A DNA stretch of 64,000 bases from Cunninghamia lanceolata. Taxonomy: Eukaryota; Streptophyta; Pinopsida; Cupressales; Cupressaceae. A program made the translations under genes and the position numbers. The stretch spans positions 10,124,001 through 10,188,000 of the forward strand of contig BSBN01001482.1 of assembly GCA_027924645.1 (NCBI GenBank). The letters run 5' to 3'. The notes beneath the pieces were generated by a model. That model saw only the letters and a program-made list of their open reading frames with translations, ran no database searches and had not been told where the DNA came from. Every line of letters starts with the position of its first letter. The first letter of the stretch is position 1. Positions 21,101 through 34,200 of this stretch are shown one piece after another.

Positions 21101-24100
21101 AAAAAAAATGAATCATCATGTTGAACAGAAAATATTAATATTCTTTATGAGTAGCATATAATGTCAACTATATGCAATACAAAAAAAATGAATCATCATG
21201 TTATTCTTTATGTTTGAGATCCTGAAAATGACTAAGTCTAGTAGCATGATAGCCTGAAACACTAGGATGAATATCCAAGTCATTAGGATGATTGTGCCTT
21301 GAGAAAAAGTCATTAAGATGAGTGCCTAAAGGATACTTTCTTAAACATTCAAACATTGAGCAAGAAGCATGAAGGGTTAAGGTGCAATTTGCAACTCATA
21401 AAGCCTCAAAAGGGTGCCCAACTTGGAGAGAGCATTCATTTAAGACAAGGCACCCATTGACACCTGTTCCACCATAAAAGTGTGCCTAAGGTGGAAGGAG
21501 AACAAGCCTCTAGTAAGTGAAGCGCACCTGTTGTCTAAACCACTTCGTTATGGTGCCCTAGCATGAGGAGGAGTATATAAGTCAATAGGAAATGGCGCCT
21601 ATAATGCAAATGAAGGACTAAGTGGCATTTTCAATAAGCACCAATTCACCTTGAGCTTTCAATAAATACATCAAATTGAGCCCCATAAGCCTAGAATCCC
21701 TTTGCCTTCAAAAGAACCTTGTATCGACGTCAAGAGTTGGTTGTATCGGTGTATCATCAGACCTTGGTTAGGCTTCGCCGATAGTGGTCTGTCTTACCGA
21801 TGAGTGTGGTTCGAAGTTGAAGACATTAGTGTATCGGAAGATAATCCCATCGGCACATCAGAAGAGCAGTTGAGAGCTTCATTGATGAAGGGGGTCACAC
21901 CAACAGTCAAAATCCATCAGTGTATCAGTCCAACGAGATTAGAGTTCATCGATGTTTGGAGTCTCACCGACGGGTGTAGTCTGAAGGTTGTCATTGGTGA
22001 GATCGGTGTGTCGGCAGAAGAGTTTTTGAGTGTGTCGATGGTATTAAGTCCTACCAATAGGCGAGGGACTTAGAGTCTTGTATCGAAGTGACAAAGACAT
22101 CGGTGTGAAAGGATATAAAGTCATTGATAGCGGTTTGTCCAACTGATAAGAGTCAATGATGGGATGATTGTCAGAAGTGAAATCAAACAGAGTCATGATG
22201 GCATCTCCCTATCGGCCGATGAAATTTTAAGCTCGCCGATGGTATGTTGTCTCGCCAATAGTGAGTTCGAAGGTTCAAAAGTTGATAATTCTATGCTTCC
22301 ACTGTGTGCTCTGCATCAGACACTCATCCCTACTACAGTCTAGCATTCTCTAGTTGTGTTCTCCCCTTTGTTTTTGTGAATGCCTCTGGAAGTAATGTTG
22401 AGTTACTTGTGATGTCCTTATTGACTAGTGTTGTTTTGGATTCATGTGTAGTCCTTGTTCCTTATAGTCTATTGTCTACCTGACTGTTTGTTGTAACTTA
22501 TTGAACCACTATGATTTTGAATATTTAGATTTAGAGGGCATTAGACACCAAAACTTCTTGACCTTTAACAACCCAGCCTAGAATTAATAGATTTTTGTCC
22601 ATCCCAACTATTCTAGTCAAGACAAAGCATGTTGATTCTCATTCAATCCAAAGTTCATTAACAGGATTATCTTATCATAATATTTAGGGAAATGACCAAC
22701 TAGATGGACAATGATGTGAGCTATCTATAAAGAAACTTGCAAGAAGTATAGGAGGCATGAGAATCCCTCCATGGTGTTTATCAAGTTGAATGATCTATGA
22801 CACATCATGTATCATTAGAAAATATTCTCGAAGAGAAAGCAAGTGAAAATACTCAAAACAACCCATAACAAGGTGGAGAAGTTTAAAGGATGGAGGTTGC
22901 AACACTTTCCAACCTCATAGCCACACTAGTCCAATGGATTAGGATAATACTATCAAGCATCCACATAATACTAGATAATCTTATCAAAAGTCAGAGAAAT
23001 TTCTAAGGACCCTAGTGTTATGCCTATGACATAGCACATACTGCTTGTTTCATAAAGCAAAGGGACATGATATAAATATTGTTGTTATATGGAGCCTAAT
23101 CAGACTCGGAGGTTAAATTTACCCAACTTTTATCAGCATGGTTTCCCCCCAAATATTTTCCTACTAGTTTTGGCACATTAAAGTCTAAGTGCATGAAAAT
23201 CATTCTGAGTTGGCAACCTAATCCAATGACTTGACACGGATCCCAAAACCATCTATTGGACCAATAGGATCCTAGGTACTCACTTCATGCATTATGATTT
23301 CTAGGCACCAGTTTGATGCTCCATCACAAGGAAAGTGTGCCCACACTTGCAAGTGTTTTTCTTCAAGATCTAGGTGCCAGTTGAAGGTTGTAGTTGCCAA
23401 GAAGAATGCCTAGCAAGAGGAAGTCTTTCGGAGTCTCCAAAACACATCAAACACTTGACTAACAACAAGATAACTTTTTCCTAGGTTAGGCGCTTCAAGA
23501 GGGAAGTTAAAACATGAATAAGTGCCAACTTGTCTAGGCACAAACTCAAGCTTGTTGAGGATACACATGGTGCCCAACATTCCTTGGTGATTTCATGAAC
23601 TTCAAACGCTCAGAACTATTCAAGGAATGCCCAATGCCCCTTCTTGATGATAGGCACCAAAGTGAGGGTGGAATTGTGCCTTGATGGCATTAGGCACTAT
23701 CTAGAGTATGCTAATCCATGGAAATGCACCTTCTTGCTTAGAGTAATTCAAACACTCCAAGGTCTTCAGTGATCAATTCCCCAACTTATGAAATGTCCTC
23801 CTTCATTTTAAAACACATTGTAATGCTCCAGAGAGATGACTACACCTAGGTGTCAATCTAGGTTAGAAATGCCTCCAAAGTGCGCCTTCTCTTTCAAAAT
23901 GCAAAACAAGGTCCAAAGGTGCTAATAAATTGAAGCATTTCTTTGGAAAAGTCCCAGAGGTTAAGATGCGCCTTGTCTTAATGAGGTGCAAATCTTGGGT
24001 AAGAAAGCTTGTAAAGTGCGCTTAACTTAATGAAGAGGTTGATAACTTCTAAACCCTTCCTAGAACTTAGATTGCTTCAACTAAAGATCATCTTGTACCA

Positions 24101-24480
24101 ATACATCACCAAACTTTCAATCACAAGATCAATTCAAACTTAGGTGCTCATTAAGAGTCTTTCCAATGTTGGCGCATCTGAGAGGTTGAACTAGCAAGAG
24201 ATGGCTCCTAGCTTCCTAGACCTTGTTTCAATATGTTTGAGTTCCAAAGTTGACTCAATGGTATCAAGATGGCGCCATACAGTCTTTGGACTAGTTCCTT
24301 AGAGTTTCAAAAATATTCTGTCTCCTTGAAAATTCCTCCTACATGCTTGGGTGCCATTTCAAGGTCCTCGAACCATGATGTAGCGCCTTATTGCTCTAGG
24401 CGCCCATTTATGATTGTGCAACTTGAGATTGGCGCCTAGAGTGAATAGGATTTCATCCTGACTTAATACATTGCCTCTTT
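21101..24480. other. Non-coding stretch inside the DNA transposon
   Basis: No supported gene is seen. The segment 21720-22270 is rich in ATCGG, CGATGG and TCACCGA words in both orientations, and the 89-codon frame at 21804 is built from them. From 21240 to 24450 words such as GCGCCTAG, GTGCCTA and AGGCACC recur, suggesting an old decayed repeat. A 22-base sequence ending GAATCATCATGTT occurs twice near 21103 and 21182. Confidence 0.5.
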
Positions 24481-26244
24481 CTGACGATTTTTGGGGTAGC
24501 AGAAAACCTTTCACCATGGGCAAATGTCTCAGAGATATAAAAAATTGAGAGAGGTTATTGTAGAGGCACTCTACATGATCATTTTTCCTTAGACGAAATG
24601 TTTCTAAGTGAGATAGTTTTTGAGTAACATCTCATCAAAGATTGCTTCCTTTTTGCACTTTGGACTCTTCAGGGATATCGTCGGTACAATGTAGCTCAGA
24701 CTATTTTGACATGTTTGGGTGAAAAAAAGACCATGCATAGCATAAATGTACCCATCCAGACGTGTTGGAAGAGTCGGTTTGGTCACATCAGAAGCAGAAT
24801 GAAAGTTACACCCCTTTGCAACTTTACACTACCTCCTTCTGACGATTTTTGGGGTAGCAGAAAACCTTTCACCATGGACAAATGCCTCAGATATATAAAA
24901 AACTGAGAGAGGTTATTGTAGAAGCACTCTACATGATTGCGGTGCCTTAAATGGAATGTTTCTAAGTGACATGGTTATCGAATAACATCTCATCAAAGAT
25001 TTCTACCTTTTTACACTTTGGACTCTTCAGGGATATTGTCGATACAATGTAGCTCGGACTGTTTCGACATGTTTGGGTGAAAAATAGGACCATGCCTAGC
25101 ATAAATGTACCCATCCGGATGCATTGGAATAGTCAGTTTGGTCACATCAGGTGTAGGACGAAAGTTACACCCCTTTGCAACTTTACACTCCCTCCTCTGA
25201 TGATTTTTGGGGCAGCAGAAAACCTTTCACCACCGGCAAATGCCTCAGAGATATAAAAAAATGAGAGAGGTTATTGTAGAGGCGCTCTACCTGATCATGT
25301 TACCTCAAATGGAATGTTTCTAAGTGACATGGTTTTTGAGTAACATCTCGTCAAAGATTGCTACCTTTTTGCACTTTGGACTCTTCAGGGATATTATCGG
25401 TACAATGTAGATTGGATTGTTTCGACATGTTTGGGTGAAAAAAAGGACCATGCCTAGTGTAAATGTACCCATCTAGATACGTTAGAATAGTCAGTTTGGT
25501 CGCATCAGGAGTAGGACGAAAGTTACACCCCTTTACAATTTTACACTGCCTCCCTCTGACGATTTTTGGGGCAGCAGCAAACCTTTCACCACGGGCAAAT
25601 GTCTCAGAGATATAAAAAATTGAGAGAGGATATTGTAGAGACACTCTACGTGATCGCATTGCCTTAGATGGAATGTTTCTAAGTGACACAGTTTTTGAGT
25701 AACATATCGTCAAAGATTGCTGCCTTTTTGCACTTTGGACTCTTCAGGGATATCATCGGTACAATGTAGCTCGGACTGTTTCGACATGTTTGGGTGAAAA
25801 AAAGGACCATACCTAGCGTAAATGTACCCATCTGGATACATTGGAATAGTCATTTTGGTCGCATCAGGAGTAGGATGAAAGTTACACCACTTTGCAACTT
25901 TACATTGCCTCCTTCTAACAATTTTTAGGGCAGTAGAAAGCCTTTCACCATGGGCAAATGTCTCAGAGATATAAAAAACTGAGAGAGGTTATTGTAGAGG
26001 TGCTCTACGTGATCACGTTGCCTTAGACAAAATGTTTCTAAGTGAGATGGTTTTTGAGTAACATCTTGTGAAAGATTGCTACCTTTTTGCACTTTAGACT
26101 CTTCAGGGATATCATTGGTACAATGTAGCTCAAACTGTTTCGACATGTCTGGGTGAAAAATAGGACCATGCCTAGCGTAAATGTACCCATCCAGACATGT
26201 TGGAATAGTCAGTTTGGTCGCATCAGGAGCAGGACACCAAAAAT
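24481..26244. repeat. Tandem array of a 359-bp unit, about five copies
   Basis: Unit starts (CTGACGATTTTTGGGG or a variant) lie at 24481, 24839, 25198, 25557 and 25916, giving a spacing of 358-359. Copies differ by point changes, and the last is truncated at about 26244. Minus-strand frames of 60-120 codons open across units share a similar translation. However, 359 is not a multiple of three and no motif is recognised, so I do not call genes. Confidence 0.92.
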
Positions 26245-26953
26245 ACAAAAGTTGCTTTGTGCAACTTGACAACATTGACACTTTTTTGCAACATGACTCA
26301 AAGACTCAAACTAACCCCAAATGATTCAAAGTGACTTAAAATCACCTTGATTTTGGTGCCCAATGTACATTATAGAGGTCTAGGCACTCCTTATCATTCA
26401 AACATCTTAGATGAGCGCCTAGGAAAGGAAAAAACTCTAAGTTTCATCATCATGAGCGCCTAATATCAAGAGACTTTAATGGCTCAAACCTTAGAATGGA
26501 TTCCTAAGGCACATTTCATGTCTCCTTTCATCCATTTTGGTGCCCTGTATGTGAAGGAAGATCTAAATCCATGAAAGTGGATGTCATTTTACAAGAGTTT
26601 GGATCATCAAAATTGAAAGAAATAAGTCTATTAAGCTTGGGCACCCTTGGTCTTGTTTTCATTCATCATGACCGCCTTGGGAGAATGGTATATAGGTCAT
26701 CATCATGATTGGGCGCCCTGGATCTAGAGTGTTGGCGAGATCATCAAATGGTGTCTAGAGGAAGTAGGGTGAGTTATGAGTTTGGTCGCATCAGGAGCAG
26801 GACACCAAAAATGCATAACATGATGATGTAAAAATGTGTATATGTGTAAAAAAGTAGGAGGAAATAAAAAAAAAGACAAACCTTACAAATTAATGTGCAT
26901 ACTTACAACTCAATGTAACATGACTTTACAAAATCAATGTGAATACTTACAAA
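26245..26953. other. Non-coding stretch between tandem array and transposase
   Basis: The stretch is similar in word content to 21240-24450 (GCGCC-type words). The 34 bases at 26211-26244 recur at 26779-26812, so a partial further copy of the 359-bp unit follows a 534-bp interruption. No gene is seen. Confidence 0.5.
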
Positions 26954-29900
26954 TTAATCCAATGAACCATCCAGGTCTGCTCTACTCTTTATTGTGTCAA
27001 GTATTGCTTCATGGTCAGTCTCACGCACCTTCCACAAGATTTTGTTCAAAGGTCTACCCCGATACTTTATCAAATGAACATTAGATGCCACGACAAGGTT
27101 TGAGTAATGAAGAATCTTCTGATGGGTGTCAAAGTCCTGAAATAGCCAAATATTAACACTCTTATGTGGGTACCTTCTAAGCCATGTTCCAGTAATAACC
27201 ACTGAGCCTGTAAGGTATTCGATGTTTTCTCCATCTGTAACAAGGGCTTCCAATTTCTTTTTGGCCTCAACACAATGACATAAGTAATAATCTATTCCCT
27301 CTTCATTATCTTCATCTGTAATAACTCCATATACGTGCCCTACATTGATATGTGTAGCAAATTAGATAAAATTAGTCAACATTACAAAAACACTACAAAG
27401 TAAGATGACATTACCTGGTTGAACTAGATGAAATTAGATGCATATACGTGCCCTATATTACCTGGTTGAACTAAATCTGATATGTGGTCAAAGTCAACTG
27501 ATGATTCTATTTGTGTTAGTTCTAGTGCCGTCGGGGGTTGATACGTGTCAAGTGGCCTAAGATAACTTAACTACCATTTGTCAACCCACTCCTTTAACTC
27601 ACACTCATCCCAGACTTGAATTGTACAGGAAGAACAAAAGCATGACATCTTTCATGTATGGATACTCCATGAACCTGCAATTGAGCTTCTGAAAGAGTGC
27701 ATCTCATTTGATCCTATCAGTGTACAATAGTCCTCATATGGTGCAATGTTAGTATCATCTATCAACCAAAAAAATCTACGAACTAAAGACTTACCTTCAT
27801 TACCTGGACCCATGGAAGCATTACACCACTCGATAATCAATTTTGCATCTGTCAACTTTGTATTGTCTTTATACTTTAACTCTTCTCGTGCTATGGCTCT
27901 TTTGATACATGCTTCTGCACCATCATGCTCCCCCTTTCCATGCTCGGCCTCACAAAAGTTCCACATATGCTGAATACCTGTAAAATTATGCCTCCTACTC
28001 AGCCAATAGAAATTCCATGAGTTCTTGAATTGTGACGCACAGTTATCTGACCATATGATATGCTGACTGAACGATATGCTCCTTCTAGCAAAATCATTGT
28101 AGAACACTTGAAAGCAACCTTGCAAGAACTCCGTAGAATGCGTATGATCATCACTAATATAGAAATTATACTCCCTTATGATCTTTTTGTCATCCTCTGT
28201 ACTATCATTCGCATGAATGAATGCGATGTGCACAAATATAGAAACCTGTGTGGAGTTGTAATATTGTGATTGCACCTCACGCTGTGGCTGTAGACTATAG
28301 TTCTCTGCAAAGTCAACGAATGAAACAATGCTACCAACCAGAAATGTGTCCTTGCATAACTTGAATTGCAAGTCCAACCATCGAGCTCTATGGGCATGTC
28401 TTGCATACTCATACACTATGTTGTCACGAGATATAGGCATAAACTGATACATTGGAATCTGTTCAATAACCAATTCACACCTCTTTGCTTCTTTACCATC
28501 TTTTGTATTGTATGCCACTGTTTTATACTTGCCAAACTCTACTAGTTCATTTCCAACCGCATGTGTTCTTTCCATATGTTCACATATTAGAAAATGTTGC
28601 AAGCCACCGCAACGATGGCATGTGCCATCCAAGCATAATTTCTTGTAGAATATTTGACCTTCCTCTCTTTCACATAAAATTCTTGATATGAAGTCTCTTG
28701 AAGATGTTAGTGGGGCACATATGGCATAACCCTGCGAATCATTGTTAGTATGCATATCTAAACATATAGACCTATAAGCATCAAAATGGTTAGAAAATTT
28801 AATATGTAATCTACAACAACAAGTAGTGCGTGTGTGATTTATCTTAATATAGAAAGGTTTTAGCATTTCAAAATATCTTTGACAAATTTCAATTTGAGGA
28901 TACTTATCTAGAAATTTACCATAAAACTGTGTTTGAGTCTCATCCAAAAAATGCTTTGGATGTGGCTTGCGGTTCTGACTACTGATTCTCCTTCTTACCA
29001 CATCCCTTTGATTCGGAGATACCCTTGTGTAATTCTTCCAAAAGTCTTCAATTAGTGATCTCAATGCTTCAACAATTGGTTTATCTTTTTGTGGTAGTCT
29101 CCCTGAGAATGCCCATAATTCATTGGCATTAGTGTCCTCAATTCTTTGGTGTCTTCCAACGGCTCTTGATAAAGTTTTCCTAGTAATTCTCAATTGTTGA
29201 CTCGTCTTTCTAATGAGACGAGCTTTCCTCGTTTGACTACTTACTATAGTCGATGTAATCACATTTCGTGTTGCATTACTATCTTTTGTGCATGAGGTGT
29301 TACCCACACTCTCATACGCACCCATTAGATTCTTGACAATAGATTTTTCACTTGAAGCCTCTGATGTTCTCAACCCAAGTATCTTCATGATAGACCTATA
29401 CTTTATACTTTGCATCATTTCAACGAATAGTTGACATCTTGCAGTCTCATTTAACTTTTCGAAGAACAATCTCCAAATCTTATTAGCATATCTTCTACAA
29501 GTGCATTTTAGAATCTTACCTTCCATTGGCTGCAAAATATTCTCATCAATATCAATCAAATACTTTGGCTTTCTATGCAAAATTCTAGGTGGTGTTAAGT
29601 TAGGTAAATTCATCTCAACATTAGGAATTTCATCAATATTTAAATGAGATGGGTTAGATGGCATACCTTCGATCAAAGATGGAATAGATGACATACCTTG
29701 AGGTTGAGCTGGGAATGATGGCGTACCTCCTTCATCACATGTGAGTGATGATGTACTCTCAACTTGAGATGTGGTAGATGGTGTCCCTATATGTTGACTT
29801 GCGGTAGAGGACGTGTCTCCAACTATAGTATTCAAATCTCTCATACCACGAAGTTTTTTCATTCGTTCTCTTTGTGCCACCAATACCATATCTCTTTGTG

Positions 29901-30036
29901 ATGGTTGTGGTTCCTCTTCATTTATCGTGTCCAATTTCCTCTTCTCACGAAGTTCCCTCATAGCCACTGCTTTCTTTGCATTCTTAGCTTCTATCTCTTC
30001 CTGTGTTGGTTTAATTCTTAATCATTTCCTCGGCAT
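26954..30036 (-). pseudogene. Candidate DDE-type transposase of the 18.4-kb transposon (broken)
   Basis: The likely start is at 30036 (MPRK, then a TGA at 30022-30024). An open 771-codon frame runs from 29967 to 27652, followed by TGA at 27652 and TAG at 27571 in the same frame. The exon ends near 27463 with a GT donor; a second exon, 27343-26954, is joined at an AG acceptor and keeps the frame (PGHVYGVITDEDNEEG). From residue 1 of the 771-codon part: a Glu/Lys/Arg-rich start, a Ser/Thr-rich linker to about 110, and a basic region near 230-270. A Cys cluster lies near 445-462 (CLDGTCHRCG). An RNase H-like core follows: VDFAENYS (D552), ISDDHTHS, WSDNCASQFKN (D641), and EAEHGKGEHDGAEACIKRA near 673-691. 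These would cut and join DNA at the inverted repeats in the nucleus. Family not recognised among hAT, Mutator, CACTA, Harbinger or mariner. Confidence 0.75.
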
Positions 30037-30841
30037 GATGGAGAATTTGTCTGTAGCATGATAAAGAGACCAATATTAGTTCCTAAGAAATGAATACAAG
30101 ATAATAGTGGGATTGTATTTTTATTATGTTGTAAGGATTTATTCTTGTATAGTTTGACATCATAGTATGTTAAGGTCTGTTTATTACACATAATTATTAA
30201 AGAGCCCAAGTGTACACAATATACATAGCATCATGTGAGATTGTAGGCTGCTTCTTGATTGGGAATGTGTCTATTTTAAACATGTATGATAAAGCATGAT
30301 AAAGTAATTCAATCCGAAATAAGGAAATTGTAAAGAACATGCATGTAAAGACTCGACATACCTAAAAAATGAAGATTCGAATGGAGAGAGTACCCAATTA
30401 TGTAGTGTTTTTTTCTTCTTGCATCAAACTCCTCAACAATTTGAGTTTTTCACCACTTGCTTCTTTTTCAATGTTGAATTGAATAACACTCAAATATAAT
30501 TACTAACAACAATACTATTAACCAATCTATGATGTTAAATTCCTAAAATTGAATCACAATTAACATTGCAACACTACAAAAATTGAAACTTGAATAGATA
30601 TATATCAAACTTGGTGTGAAAACTATGTTATTTCCTCCTTCTCAAGTTGGCAAAGCAGAAAAGGTGGTGGAAAGATCATGCAAAGGTGGTACAATGTGTC
30701 AAATGTGCATGTGAACTTCCCAATAGCATGAAAGCACTTATTTTTTGTCTGAGCACGCACAGAATCAGTATGAAAATAGAACATGTGGGCCTGGATCACG
30801 GGGGTCAACACTTTTTTACCATTCCTATAGCAATAGAAAAT
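30037..30841. other. Upstream region of the transposase gene
   Basis: AT-rich sequence without a supported gene. By position it would hold the minus-strand promoter, but no clear TATA box could be chosen. The frames of 60-70 codons here show no motif. Confidence 0.4.
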
Positions 30842-30871
30842 GTGAGCGCGTTATAACGCACTCACGTTTTG
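30842..30871 (-). repeat. Subterminal inverted motif (right copy)
   Basis: This is the inverted partner of 18418-18447, differing at three of 30 positions. It lies about 800 bases outside the transposase start and suggests that the original right end was close to here before later insertions. Confidence 0.65.
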
Positions 30872-30931
30872 TCATGATATAGATTGATCACATCGTTTGC
30901 ATTGATCACATCTCTTTCCAAACCTTCCTCT

Positions 30932-31246
30932 TCAGACTTGAATGACCACAAGGTTTTTAAGGGAGAACTTTTCTTGTTTCCTGCAAGAGCTTGCCAGATG
31001 CTCCACCATATGATAGGTATAACAATGAAGGGGCAAGCCCTCATAATCAAGTTCTTGATAGAAAATTCCCATCGAGGAAGAAAGACAGATCTTCTTTGGA
31101 AGCAAAAGTTCTAGTTTGTGACAAATCCTTCTCCAAGCATAAATAGCAGGGGTTCTATCAAGCAATTTCCAATCCACTTCCACAAAGACTCTTGAAGAAT
31201 TCCTGATTGATTCCAAAACATCCACACCCCAAAATTGGAGAGGCAA
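30932..31246 (-). pseudogene. LINE-type ORF1 fragment with degenerate zinc knuckle
   Basis: The 104-codon frame reads, near its N-terminus, FVEVDWKLLDRTPAIYAWRR. After residue 65 comes LDYEGLPLHCYTYHMVEHLA. The arrangement of a basic strand, a LPKKI loop and DYE.LP..C before a C..H..C knuckle is that of plant LINE ORF1 proteins (DUF4283 plus CCHC type). ORF1 binds the element's RNA. The fragment lacks the rest of ORF1 and all of ORF2, and one Cys of the knuckle is missing. The similarity call is from memory of the family. Confidence 0.55.
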
Positions 31247-31282
31247 TCAATATAATCAAACCCATAAATCTACATTTGACGA

Positions 31283-34200
31283 CAAAAACCCTCAACACTA
31301 TACCTTAAACCCAAATCCCTCAACCGTCAACCCTAATCTGTCATCCCTCAAATCTAATCCCTCATCCATAAACCCTAAATGCTATCCCTATTCCTAAACC
31401 CTCAATAGACTCGATACTATACCTTAAACCTTAATCCCTTATCCCTAAACCCTCCAACCCTATCCCTAATTCTTACACCCTCCACACTCTACTTTAACCC
31501 TAATCCCTCAACCCTCAACCCTACCCCTAAACCCTTGACCCTCGAACCTCAACCCTCAACATCAAACCCTAATCCCTCAACCCTTAACTCTGATCCCTCG
31601 ACCCTCAACCCTATCCTTAAACCCTTGACCCTCGAACCTCAACCCTCAACCCTCAAAGTCAAACCCTAATCCCTCAACCCTTAACTCTGATCCCTCGACC
31701 CTCAACCCTATCCCTAAACCCTAAACCCTCAACCCTCAACCCTCAACATCAAATCCTAATCCCTTAACCCTAAAACCTATCCCTAAACCCTCAACACTAT
31801 ACCTTAAACCCTAATCCCTCAACCCTAACCCTAAACCTTACCCCTAAACCCTAATCCCTCAACCCTCAACCCTCAACCCTAATCCGTCATCTGTCATCCC
31901 TCAACTCTAATCCCTCATCCCTAAACCCTAAATGCTATCTGTATTCCTAGACACTCAATGGGCTTGATACTATACCTTAAACCCTAATCCCTCTACCCTC
32001 GACACTCTTATTTAACCCTAATCCCTTGATCATTAACCCTATCCCTCAACGTCAACCCTCAATCCTCAACTCTCAACATTAAACCCTAATTCATCAACCC
32101 TAAATCCTAATCCCTCAAACCTAAACCCTATCCCTAAACCATCAACCCTTAACACTATACCTTAAACCCTAATCCCTATCCCTCAACCCTTAACCCTTAA
32201 AACTTAAACCCTATCCCTACACCCTCAACACTTGACACTATATCTTAAGCCTTAAACCCTCACCCCTAAAGCCTCAACCCTCAATCCTTAAACCTTCAAC
32301 CCTAAACCCTATCCCTATTCCCTCTACCCTCGACACTCTAACCCTAACCTCGACATTAAATACTAATCTATCAACCCTAAACCCTAATCTGTCAACCCTA
32401 AACTCTAATCCCTTAATCCTCAACCTTAAACCTTATCTATAAACCGTAATCCCTCAACCCTCAACCCTAGTCCATCATCCCTCAACTCTAATCCCTCATC
32501 CCTAAACCCTAAATGCTATCCCTATTCCTAAACTCTCAATAGACTCGATACTATACCTTAAACCCTAATCCCTTATCCCTAAACCCCCCAACCCTATCCC
32601 TAATCCTTACACCCTCCACACTCTACTTTAACCCTAATCCCTCGACCCTCAACCCTATCCCTAAATCCTTGACCCTCGAACCTCAACCCTCAACCCTCAA
32701 TGTCAAACCCTAATCCCTCAACCCTTAACTCTGATCCCTCGACCCTCAACCCTATCCCTAAACCCTAAACCCTAAACCCTCAACCCTCAACATCAAATCC
32801 TAATCCCTCAACCCTTCACTCTAATCCCTCAACCCTAAACCCTCAACATTATACCTTAAACCCTAATCCCTTAACCTTAACCCTAAACCTTATCCCTAAA
32901 CCCTAATCCCTCAACCCTAATCTGTTATTGGTCATCCCTCAACTCTAATCCCTCATCTGTAAACCCTAAATGCTATCCCTATTCATAGACCCTCAACGGG
33001 CTCGATACTATACCTTAAACCCTAATCCCTTATCCCTAAACCCTGCAACCTTATCCCTTAACCCTAATCCCTCGAACCTCAATGTACTCAACCCTCAACT
33101 TCAAACCATAATCCCTCAACTCTTAACTCTGATCCCTCTACCCTTAACCCTTAAAAATTGAACCCTAAAACCTATCCCTACACGCTTGACACTCGACACT
33201 ATATCTTAAACCCTAATCCCTAAAGCCTCAACCCTAAATCATTAAACCTTCAATCCTAAACCCTATCCTTAATCCCTCTACCCTGGACACTCTTATTTAA
33301 CCCTAATCCCTTGACCATTAACCCTTTCCCTCAACCTCAACCCTCAACCTTTAACCCTCAACTCTCAACATTAAACCCTAATTCATCAACCCTAAACCCT
33401 TATCCATCAAACCTAAACCCTATCCCTAAACCATCAACCCTCAACACTATACCTTAAACCCTAATCCCTATCCCTCAACCCTTAACCCTTAAAACATAAA
33501 CCCTATCCCTACACCCTCAACACTTGAGACTATATCTTAAGCCTTAAACCCTCATCCCTAAAGCCTCAACCCTCAATCCTTAAACCTTCAACCCTAAACC
33601 CTATCCCTAATCCCTCTACCCTCGCCACTCTAATGCTAACCTCAACATTAAATGCTAATCCGTTAACCCTAAACCCTAATCCGTCAACCCTAAACCCTAT
33701 CCCTAAACCCTCAACCCTCAACACTATACCTTAAACCCTAATCCCTCAACCCTCAACCCTAAACCTTATCCCTAAACCCTAATCCCTTAACCCTAATCCA
33801 TCATCCCTCAACTCTAATCCCTCATCCCTAAACCTTAAATGCTATCCCTATTCCTAAACCCTCAATAGACTCGATACTATACCTTAAACCCTAATCCCTT
33901 ATCCCTAAACTCTCCAACCCTATCCCTAATCCTTACACCCTCCACACTCTACTTTAACCCTAATCCCTTGACCCTCACCCCTATCCCTAAATCCTTGACC
34001 CTCAAACCTCAACCCTCAACCCTCAACGTCAAACCCTAATCCCTCAACCCTTAACTCTGATCCCTCGACCCTCAACCCTATCCCTAAGCCCTAAACCCTA
34101 AACCCTAAACCTTAAACATCAAATCCTAATCCCTCAACCCTTCACTCTAATCCCTCAACCCTAAACCCTCAACACTATACCTTAAACCCTAATCCCTCAA

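Noticed and set aside
24481..26281. A multi-exon gene or CRISPR-like array from the regular 359-bp units
   Set aside because: Units are contiguous without spacers, the genome is a plant genome, and no coding motif is present. It is an ordinary tandem repeat.
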